Positions 1 through 5,240 of a stretch of DNA of 5,240 bases are shown piece after piece. The stretch is from an uncultured Porphyromonadaceae bacterium. GTDB lineage: Bacteria; Bacteroidota; Bacteroidia; Bacteroidales; Muribaculaceae. The DNA lies in NCBI GenBank assembly GCA_947178685.1, contig CAMWZE010000143.1:1-5240 (forward strand), in the 5' to 3' direction. The position numbers and the translations under genes are program-made. Every line of letters begins with the position of its first letter. Position 1 is the first letter of the stretch. The notes below the pieces were generated by a model. The model searched no databases. It was not told where the DNA came from and saw only the letters and a list, made by a program, of their open reading frames with translations.

Positions 1-1
1 G

Positions 2-1735
2 AAATTACTTTCACTCGGTGCAGTGATGGCAGGTATGTGCATGGTGTCATGTACAGATCTTGACACCGATCTGAAAACAAGATATCCTCAGCTCCCCGAC
101 AACCCTATTGCTGTCGAGGGTGAGTTTAATGGCTGCTATCTCTATCTACACGGTTGGTTTGGCCGTGATTTCAATGAGGGAGTGGTATATCAAGGTGATG
201 AGGTGATGGGATGTTGCTATGGAATAGGTAACTATTTCGACGACGGTCGCTATCTCGATGCCTCTGTCCACAATCTGAATCTCGACAATTGGCGTACGCG
301 TCTTATAGAGGGGTGTATTTCGGGTGTGACTTATACCAATACAAAGATTCTCGCCTATGGAGGACCTGAGATGAACGATCCGGCAGTGGCTCCTTTGAGA
401 GCTATCCGAGCTTTCTACACTTTCTGGATGATGGAACTCTATGGGGATGCTCCAATCATGGATAAGCCGGTGGAAGACGGTGTAGCTGTTGACCGTGCTC
501 CCCGTGCAGAGGTGGCACGCTGGATTGAGAGCGAACTCCTTGAGATCCTTGGTCAGGAGGATGGTCTCAGTAAGGCCAACGATATGTCCACTTACGGTAA
601 GCCTAACTATTGGATGGCAGCCGCTCTGCTTGTTAAGCTCTATCTCAACTGGGGTGTATATACTCACGATATAACCACAGTGACGAATGACACTCCGAAT
701 GAGAAACTGAACGACTGTGTGAAATGGTGTGACGAGATTATCAACTCCGGTCTTTTTGAGGTTGGCCAGGGCTATCGCCGCAAATTCTATCCGGATAATG
801 GCGTCCATATAAAAGACTTCATCTATGCCTTTAATGTGGATCCTGCCACTCAGAAGGATGGCACAACTACCTGGTACCGCTGGTTCGGCTTCAAGAAAGA
901 TGGCCTTTGTGTGCCTTACACTCTCGGATGGAAGAATGAGAAGTCGATAGCCGGAAATGCCGTGCTTACAAAGGAGGCTGTGGAGCGTTTCAATTTGCCG
1001 GGTGATGAGCGCAACAAAATTGTATTGAAAGGTCCTCAATATACTTTTGATGCAAACTATGAGCAGACAGACGTTCCGGTATATATATATTCCATACCCG
1101 GAAACGAGAAAACTCTCATAGGCCAACTCAACTATCATGAGGATTTTGATTTTGACGATGCGTCAATCTACTCCTTGGGTGATGAGGCTCTTCCGAAAGC
1201 AAACAAAACCAATATAGAAAACGGTACAGCACTTCTTAATATCCAGAAGGGCGCCCGTCTCTTCAAGTATCCACCACGAGAGGAGGATTATAGTCTGTGG
1301 GATCGTCAGCAGGCAAACGACCCACCGATATTCCGCTTCGCCGATATTCTTTTGACCAAGGCTGAGTGTATAATGCGCGGTGCCACTCCGACATTGGGAG
1401 CTACCGTCAATGAACTGGTGAATGTGGTGCGTCGTTGTTCGAATGCACCCGAAGTGACAGGAAATTTCACATTCCAGGATCTGATGGATGAGCGTTCCCG
1501 TGAATTTATCCTTGAGCCCTGGCGTAGGAACGACCTGATCCGCTGCGGAATGTTTGAGAACGATTGGGGGCAGAAGAACCGCTACAAAGTGTGGGATGAT
1601 GCCGATCATACGCAATCCCATTGGGTTGACCGAGAGGGCGTGAAGGATCCCAACCGTCGATTGATGCCTATTCATCGTGGCATTTTGGAGACCAACCTTA
1701 ACTGGAAGCAGAATCCCGGTTATCAAGGTCTTTGA
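2..1735 (+). CDS. SusD/RagB-family outer-membrane glycan-binding lipoprotein, 5' partial
   Basis: SusD-like proteins sit on the outer membrane as lids of SusC-type TonB-dependent transporters and bind oligosaccharides before import. The reading frame is open to the left edge: codons from base 2 read KLLSLGAVMAGMCMVSC, the hydrophobic part of a lipoprotein signal peptide, so the true start lies outside the window and the in-frame GTG at 23 is internal. The lipidated Cys is probably codon 50-52 (MVSC), followed by TDLDTD, an acidic stretch like Bacteroidetes surface-lipoprotein export signals. Counting the first visible codon as 1, family landmarks are the TPR-region helix LRAIRAFYTF...LYGDAPI (132-152), FRFADILLTKAE (444-455), DERSREFILEPWRRNDLIR (496-514) and the C-terminal segment MPIHRGILETN...NPGY (555-574). 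About 577 residues are visible, normal for the family, and the C-terminus is complete. The ligand cannot be read from the sequence. A susC gene is expected immediately upstream. Confidence 0.96.
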   Translation, partial: KLLSLGAVMAGMCMVSCTDLDTDLKTRYPQLPDNPIAVEGEFNGCYLYLHGWFGRDFNEGVVYQGDEVMGCCYGIGNYFDDGRYLDASVHNLNLDNWRTRLIEGCISGVTYTNTKILAYGGPEMNDPAVAPLRAIRAFYTFWMMELYGDAPIMDKPVEDGVAVDRAPRAEVARWIESELLEILGQEDGLSKANDMSTYGKPNYWMAAALLVKLYLNWGVYTHDITTVTNDTPNEKLNDCVKWCDEIINSGLFEVGQGYRRKFYPDNGVHIKDFIYAFNVDPATQKDGTTTWYRWFGFKKDGLCVPYTLGWKNEKSIAGNAVLTKEAVERFNLPGDERNKIVLKGPQYTFDANYEQTDVPVYIYSIPGNEKTLIGQLNYHEDFDFDDASIYSLGDEALPKANKTNIENGTALLNIQKGARLFKYPPREEDYSLWDRQQANDPPIFRFADILLTKAECIMRGATPTLGATVNELVNVVRRCSNAPEVTGNFTFQDLMDERSREFILEPWRRNDLIRCGMFENDWGQKNRYKVWDDADHTQSHWVDREGVKDPNRRLMPIHRGILETNLNWKQNPGYQGL

Positions 1736-1753
1736 GAATTTGAGTTAATCAGC

Positions 1754-1785
1754 CCTACGGCAGATTTTATGTAGTCTGCCGTAGG
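1754..1785 (+). terminator. Strong hairpin after the SusD-like gene (weak terminator or processing/attenuation element)
   Basis: CCTACGGCAGA (1754-1764) and TCTGCCGTAGG (1775-1785) form a perfect 11-bp stem. A G-U pair and an A-U pair can extend it inward, leaving a 6-base loop. It starts 18 bases after the SusD-like stop and ends 46 bases before the next start. Only TTT, then CAAATAAAA, follows, so the U-tract is weak. Partial termination or 3'-end protection of the susD message, lowering expression of the next gene, is more likely than full termination. The function is inferred. Confidence 0.6.
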
Positions 1786-1831
1786 TTTCAAATAAAACAT
1801 ATCTAAATCCATACTATCTAACCTTTTAATT

Positions 1832-3286
1832 ATGGTAAATTTTAACTTTCGACGCAGTGCTATGCTGCTTGGTGCCGCTGCCGTGATGCTGACGGCAGGT
1901 GCAGCCGGAACTTATCGTGATGTAACCGGCCAGTACATGAAAAACCCTGCATTCCTTCCCGGATGGCAAGGAGCTCTCACAGATGTAGCATGGGAGATAG
2001 GCGAGGTCTACAATGGTGCTTTCAATCTCTATCAGGTGCTTCCCGATATGCCCGCCGGTGAGTATGTGCTCACAGCTAACGCTTTCTATCGTTGCGGATG
2101 GAATGACTATGCAAAGGAGAATATGGTCGACGGGAAGAACTATTATGCATCACTCTATCTTGGTAGTGAGGAAGTGGCGGTCGCCGGTCTTTTCGATGGC
2201 GGTCGCGTAAGTGCACCCGATAACCTTGAGCAGGCTAAGGCAGCGTTCGATGCAGGTGAATATGTAAATACAGTAAAGTTCAATCATCCCGGTGGCGATC
2301 TTGTTCTTGGTATCAAGAATCTCGGTGGCTATGAAGGTGAGTGGTGTGCATTCGACAACTTCACTCTCAAGAGCGGTGACACTGATTACACCGACAAGAT
2401 TGTCAATGCCGATTTCGCTCAGGGCATTGATATGAATGCTGAGTGCTGGGATATGGTAAACAGTGGTAACTCTGTTAAGACACCTGATTATAATAAGGGT
2501 GGTGGCGTATATCGTAAAACTAACGCTTCTCCCTATAACTTCGGCCAGCAGGTTGAGCTTCCTGCCGGTACATATCGATTCAGTGCACTTACCTTCCAGC
2601 GCTATGGAGGTGCCGGCAACTATGACGGTAAGATTATCACTTGCAAAGGTCAGTGGGGCTTGACAGATGTGGCTAAGTCTCCGAAGCAGTGGTGGGAGGA
2701 TAAATCATATGAGGAGGATGATTTCGTAAACAATGCTTATCTTTATGCTTCATTCGAGGCTGATAAGCCCACCAGTCTTTCTACCTCGATTGAAATGCTT
2801 GAAGAGAATGTAGTTGTATCTCGTCTCAAAGGAAGCTGGGAGATCTGTGAGGGCGATTATGCCTCCATGCCGGAGAATGAAACACGTGGCACTGTAGATG
2901 GTGTAGAGATTCTTCCTGCATATGATGTCCGCAACGTTGTTCCTAGCTGGTGTGATTCAGGTATGGAGCGCGAGTCTGCCGCTGCATTTGTAAACGCGCC
3001 GGAGAAGTGGCGTCAGTTTGTAGAGTTCACTCTTGAGGAGCCTACTAAAGTATGGGTTGGTCTTGGAAAGGATGAGAATAGTCCTGCACAGTACTGGAAC
3101 CCATTTGCAGACTTCAAACTTGAGATGCTTGTTGAGGGTGGTGATTCTGCTGTAGAGGGTATTGCTGTTGATGAGGATGCTGCTCCCGTTTACTACAACC
3201 TCCAGGGTGTTCGCGTTGCTAATCCTTCAAACGGTATCTTCATCGTGAAGAAGGGCAACCAGACCACCAAGCAGGTGATCAAATAA
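1832..3286 (+). CDS. Secreted tandem-module protein with Por/T9SS-like C-terminal tail, putative surface glycan-binding protein
   Basis: I do not recognise a named family. The 484-residue product starts with a clear signal peptide: FRR, then a hydrophobic stretch to about residue 22, with likely cleavage near TAGA-AG. It has no lipobox Cys. Two related beta-sandwich-like modules follow. Module 1 (about 30-180) has NPAF...GW near its start, then LPDMPAGEYVLTANAFYR, and ends WCAFDNFTL. Module 2 (about 187-432) has VELPAGTYRFSALTFQR and ends YWNPFADFKL. This pattern of NP/GW, then PAGxY, then a closing DNF(x)L strand is typical of carbohydrate-binding-like modules in Bacteroidales extracellular proteins. 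The tail (441-484), with YYNLQGVRV, NGIFIVKKGN and terminal KQVIK, resembles short Por sorting domains. No catalytic motif is visible. Its place directly after susD suggests a SusE/SusF-like binding role; this is inference. It is probably co-transcribed with susD through the hairpin. The ATG at 1832 is chosen because the signal peptide begins right after it. Confidence 0.85.
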   Translation: MVNFNFRRSAMLLGAAAVMLTAGAAGTYRDVTGQYMKNPAFLPGWQGALTDVAWEIGEVYNGAFNLYQVLPDMPAGEYVLTANAFYRCGWNDYAKENMVDGKNYYASLYLGSEEVAVAGLFDGGRVSAPDNLEQAKAAFDAGEYVNTVKFNHPGGDLVLGIKNLGGYEGEWCAFDNFTLKSGDTDYTDKIVNADFAQGIDMNAECWDMVNSGNSVKTPDYNKGGGVYRKTNASPYNFGQQVELPAGTYRFSALTFQRYGGAGNYDGKIITCKGQWGLTDVAKSPKQWWEDKSYEEDDFVNNAYLYASFEADKPTSLSTSIEMLEENVVVSRLKGSWEICEGDYASMPENETRGTVDGVEILPAYDVRNVVPSWCDSGMERESAAAFVNAPEKWRQFVEFTLEEPTKVWVGLGKDENSPAQYWNPFADFKLEMLVEGGDSAVEGIAVDEDAAPVYYNLQGVRVANPSNGIFIVKKGNQTTKQVIK

Positions 3287-3288
3287 AT

Positions 3289-3306
3289 TTAGGCAATTAG
3301 GCAATT
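3289..3306. repeat. Short tandem direct repeat, TTAGGCAA x2 plus TT
   Basis: TTAGGCAA at 3289-3296 is repeated exactly at 3297-3304, then TT. It lies just after the stop of the preceding + strand gene. The two copies suggest a small replication-slippage duplication. No function is evident. Confidence 0.7.
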
Positions 3307-3328
3307 GACATATTTGATGAAGTGACAA

Positions 3329-3345
3329 GCCGCAAGAGTTGCGGC
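3329..3345. other. Small GC-rich hairpin in the convergent intergenic region
   Basis: GCCGCAA (3329-3335) and TTGCGGC (3339-3345) make a perfect 7-bp stem around a GAG loop. GATTATTG follows on the + strand, so there is no U-tract for intrinsic termination. It lies upstream of the better terminator and may only stabilise the 3' end of the + strand transcript. Its role is unknown. Confidence 0.45.
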
Positions 3346-3374
3346 GATTATTGAACAGTTTGTTATCAGAAAAT

Positions 3375-3413
3375 GAAACCCGGCGGAAGTGATTTCCCCC
3401 GGGTTTCTCTTTT
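3375..3413. terminator. Probable bidirectional intrinsic terminator between convergent genes
   Basis: GAAACCCGG (3375-3383) pairs perfectly with CCGGGTTTC (3399-3407). After one C-C mismatch, GGAA/TTCC can add four inner pairs around a GTGAT loop. TCTTTT follows on the + strand (3408-3413), and on the - strand the stem is followed by ATTTTC, so each direction has a short U-rich run. The stem is 88 bases past the stop of the + strand gene and 25 bases past the stop of the phosphatase gene, so it can serve both converging transcripts. Confidence 0.75.
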
Positions 3414-3432
3414 GGAATTCTGTTTGGTGGAA

Positions 3433-4743
3433 TTATTTTGTCCAGAGGGATTTGAGATCGCTCCAGCGATAGAAGGGCTGTGTGGATGAACCGGTGGCGG
3501 TGGAGATCGGCAGGGTCACGGGCCGTTCGTTGTGGAGAATCAGCACGAGTGTCTCATCGTCGGTTGCGGAGGGGTTGACACCGGGAAGCCGATCCGATAT
3601 GAAGCCGTTGTAGGCATTCGGCTGAAGGAAGATGAGCTGGAGATTGGCTCCCATCGGAGTGACCTTGAAGTCTTGCCAGGCGGCATAATATTGATTGGGA
3701 TTGGTTTCGCTGTTGGAGAAGCCATCGAGTTGCATGAGTGCCAGCAGACGCACTAAAATAGTGTCATGCCCGAAGCGCAGCTGCACATTCGGTCCGGCTC
3801 CTGAAAGCGCACTGTCAGCACGCCAGATGATATCGTCGAGCAGAGAGCGGGCGGAGTTCATGCCGGCACGCTGTCCCTCCGGGGAATTGGCGTGACGCAC
3901 ATACATGTCGTAGTTGCGCGACTGCCACAGTCCGTAGAGCTCGTCGGTGGTGAAGATGGGATACATATTCACATCAAGGTCGGTGTTCTGCGTGGTGATG
4001 GCGATGTCGTGGAGAGCTTTTACAAAGGTAACAGGACTCTTCAGCTCCGGATTCTTCTTGAAGAGGAGCGAGATGATACGCTCTGTGGGAATCACACTGT
4101 CACGGAAAACTTTATGATTGCGTTTCCAACCAAGAGAGTCATCAGTCACTTTACGATATTCCTCCGATGAATAAGCAATGAAATCCATGTCGCCGGGAGA
4201 GGAGGCCCGGGAAATCTGAAGCTCCGGATTCATCTCCTTCAGGCGCTCTGTGAAAGCCGACATGCTGATGATGCAACGTGGCACGATCGACGACAATGCC
4301 GAGATCTGTGCGGAATCGGCGAAGAGGGTAGGTGTGCGTCGCATCATGCGTTCGGCTATACCTTTGTGCTGGCGCTGCCCAAGAGGCGACAGCTCTCCGG
4401 CATGACCTTGAGCATGGTCGGCTATGGCCTGAACCTGCGCCATGGCCTGTTCACCCAATGGGGTGAGATTGCCTTGTTCCTTCTGGGTATTGAATATTTT
4501 CAGCACGTTGGTATATGGACTCTCATGAATGGCCCAGCGGGAGCCGTGGCGACCGTAATGAGATATGTAAACAGGGGAGTATCCGGCGGGAAATTCGGGC
4601 ACGGAGTCGGTGGCGAAAGGATAAGCGTAATATACGCCTCCTGACATCTCCGGTTTCGACTCAAACTGCTGCTTGATTTCTTGAGGAGTGATGGCTCCGG
4701 CTATGCCGGGAAGGCACAGTAGAAGGGGAAGAAAACGTTTCAT
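3433..4743 (-). CDS. Secreted histidine acid phosphatase (histidine phosphatase superfamily, branch 2-like; possible inositol-phosphate phosphatase)
   Basis: The 436-residue product is predicted to hydrolyse phosphomonoesters through a phosphohistidine intermediate, in the periplasm or outside the cell. A signal peptide, MKRFLPLLLCLPGIAGA, precedes ITPQE. Cleavage after residue 17 by signal peptidase I seems likeliest; Cys10 gives a poor, very early lipobox. The catalytic motif is YGRHGSR, with Arg65, His66 (nucleophile), Gly67 and Arg69. The distal motif LRFGHDTIL provides Arg323 and His326-Asp327, the usual HD/HAE position that holds the proton donor. LTPLGEQ (93-99) and LSPLGQRQ (118-125), and FTTDELYGLWQ (264-274), fit the alpha-helical cap seen in Bacteroidales homologues of the MINPP/phytase type. 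The substrate is uncertain: phytate, sugar phosphates and general phosphoesters all remain possible. The length is normal and the frame intact. The gene starts 36 bases after the GH28-like gene and is probably in its operon. There is no Shine-Dalgarno sequence before the ATG, which is common in Bacteroidetes. Confidence 0.9.
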   Translation of the reverse strand: MKRFLPLLLCLPGIAGAITPQEIKQQFESKPEMSGGVYYAYPFATDSVPEFPAGYSPVYISHYGRHGSRWAIHESPYTNVLKIFNTQKEQGNLTPLGEQAMAQVQAIADHAQGHAGELSPLGQRQHKGIAERMMRRTPTLFADSAQISALSSIVPRCIISMSAFTERLKEMNPELQISRASSPGDMDFIAYSSEEYRKVTDDSLGWKRNHKVFRDSVIPTERIISLLFKKNPELKSPVTFVKALHDIAITTQNTDLDVNMYPIFTTDELYGLWQSRNYDMYVRHANSPEGQRAGMNSARSLLDDIIWRADSALSGAGPNVQLRFGHDTILVRLLALMQLDGFSNSETNPNQYYAAWQDFKVTPMGANLQLIFLQPNAYNGFISDRLPGVNPSATDDETLVLILHNERPVTLPISTATGSSTQPFYRWSDLKSLWTK

Positions 4744-4783
4744 AGGGGTTAAGGTTAAGTGTTAAGGGTTAGGGTTTGGTTAA
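4744..4783 (-). repeat. Degenerate telomere-like (GGTTAA) repeat forming a G-less leader before the phosphatase start
   Basis: On the + strand, GGTTAA-type units begin at 4747 (GGTTAA), 4753 (GGTTAA), 4760 (TGTTAA), 4767 (GGTTAG), 4773 (GGTTTG) and 4778 (GGTTAA), at 5-7 base steps. The stretch has no C, so the mRNA (- strand) leader has no G. It fills the whole 36-base spacer between the GH28-like and phosphatase genes, and the last unit includes the GH28-like stop codon. An unstructured leader may help initiation without a Shine-Dalgarno sequence. The repeat is seen directly; the role is inferred. Confidence 0.65.
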
Positions 4784-5240
4784 TTGCGGAAGCCGGCGTA
4801 GTTGGCAGCGGGGAAGGTGAGAAGGTTTACGGAACAGTCGCGGATGTCAACGGCAGTGGCATCTGAGATATAGAATCCGAACGTCTTGGTGTTGAGGAAA
4901 CCTTCGCCGTCGCGGGGGCGAAGATCGTAGACCATACCGGGATAAGAGGTGGTCTTCACCAAGTCGAGATTCACATTGTTGAAATAGATATGATTTACCT
5001 TGTCGGGGGTGTCGCCACCCACGAAGACACCGTTTTCTGATGTGGCATAGATATTATTGAAACGGATACGGCTCACCTCGCCACAAGCACCCTTTGTCGC
5101 GCCCTTAGGAAAACGCCATCCGGCATCTTTGTGGTTGCCTACCGCGCGAGGATAGGATGTCACGTAGATAGGCTCTGATTTGCCCCACCATACGTCGGAG
5201 AAGAGATGACAATCTACGTGCATGTTGGAGAATGTCACGT
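4780..5240 (-). CDS. Glycoside hydrolase family 28-like right-handed beta-helix protein, C-terminal part only
   Basis: GH28 enzymes (polygalacturonases, rhamnogalacturonan hydrolases and exo-acting relatives) cleave pectin-type glycans with inverting Asp residues on a parallel beta-helix. Only the last 152 residues are in the window. The frame is open to the right edge; the GTG at 5236-5238 encodes an internal Val, not a start. Visible helix rungs are VTFSNMHVDC, VSRIRFNNIYATSENGVFVGG, VNHIYFNNVNLDL and GFYISDATAVDIRDC. They show the (I/V)xxIxFxN(I/V) spacing and SENG turn common in Bacteroidales GH28 proteins. WWGKSEPIYVTSYPR, GEVSRIRF and YPGMVYDLRPRDGEGF match my memory of that family's C-terminal part. 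The catalytic residues lie outside the window, so activity cannot be judged. Another beta-helix enzyme, such as a GH110-like galactosidase or a pectate lyase, is less likely. The protein ends about 18 residues after the last clear rung (DIRDC), which seems short. The phosphatase gene follows 36 bases downstream, suggesting co-transcription. Confidence 0.72.
   Translation of the reverse strand, partial: VTFSNMHVDCHLFSDVWWGKSEPIYVTSYPRAVGNHKDAGWRFPKGATKGACGEVSRIRFNNIYATSENGVFVGGDTPDKVNHIYFNNVNLDLVKTTSYPGMVYDLRPRDGEGFLNTKTFGFYISDATAVDIRDCSVNLLTFPAANYAGFRN

Noticed and set aside
23..25. GTG as the start of the SusD-like gene
   Set aside because: The same frame continues open to the left edge with signal-peptide-like residues KLLSLGA, so the GTG lies inside the signal peptide.
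146..1138. A 330-codon open frame on the - strand inside the SusD-like gene
   Set aside because: It is antisense to a well-supported SusD gene, its protein shows no coherent domain or signal peptide, and its openness follows from codon use on the other strand.
1163..1726. A 187-codon - strand frame inside the SusD-like gene
   Set aside because: It is fully antisense to conserved SusD C-terminal motifs, and its translation has no recognisable family features.
1786..1831. Promoter for the secreted tandem-module gene
   Set aside because: I found no good match to the Bacteroides -7 (TAnnTTTG) and -33 (TTTG) elements; AT-rich sequence alone is not enough.
3329..3345. Intrinsic terminator at the GCCGCAA/TTGCGGC hairpin
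   Set aside because: There is no U-tract on either side, so I list it only as a hairpin and favour the stem at 3375-3407 as the terminator.
3532..4644. Several + strand frames of 60-92 codons inside the phosphatase gene
   Set aside because: They are antisense to an intact phosphatase with both catalytic motifs, and none has a plausible product.
4744..4783. CRISPR or phage attachment interpretation of the GGTTAA repeat
   Set aside because: Units are 5-7 bases without spacers, and no integrase, cas gene or tRNA is nearby. It is a simple-sequence repeat.
5236..5238. GTG as the start of the - strand beta-helix gene
   Set aside because: It falls within a helix rung (VTFSN), and such a protein would lack most of the fold. 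The gene continues beyond the window.

Overview
The window looks like part of a polysaccharide-utilisation region from a Bacteroidales bacterium. The evidence is a SusD/RagB-family lipoprotein, secreted neighbours, a C-terminal tail resembling the type IX secretion (Por) sorting signals of Prevotella- and Muribaculaceae-type bacteria, and starts without clear Shine-Dalgarno sequences. The family or genus cannot be fixed from the sequence; a gut Muribaculaceae or Prevotellaceae member is my best guess. I saw no tRNA, rRNA, CRISPR array, transposase or attachment site.

Layout: two genes run rightward and two run leftward, and they converge near 3287-3432. On the + strand, a SusD-like outer-membrane glycan-binding lipoprotein (2-1735, 5' end cut by the window) is followed, after a strong hairpin at 1754-1785, by a 484-residue secreted protein (1832-3286). 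That protein has two related beta-sandwich-like modules and a sorting-like tail, and it sits where Sus-type systems usually keep SusE/SusF or other surface glycan-binding proteins. On the - strand, a glycoside hydrolase family 28-like beta-helix protein (4780-5240, N-terminus outside the window) is followed 36 bases later by a complete secreted histidine acid phosphatase (3433-4743). A GC-rich hairpin with T-rich flanks on both sides (3375-3407) can end transcription from both directions.

Inferred biology: a SusC-type TonB-dependent transporter should lie just left of the window. SusC/SusD would bind and import oligosaccharides, the tandem-module protein would help capture glycan at the surface, and the GH28-like enzyme would act on pectin-type (galacturonan or rhamnogalacturonan) linkages. 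The phosphatase would release phosphate from organic phosphoesters, perhaps inositol phosphates, which are also plant-derived. Whether the two convergent pairs belong to one locus is not shown by the sequence. No clearly new system is evident. The most unusual items are the sorting-tailed protein in the SusE position and a telomere-like repeat leader without G in the mRNA, in front of the phosphatase gene.
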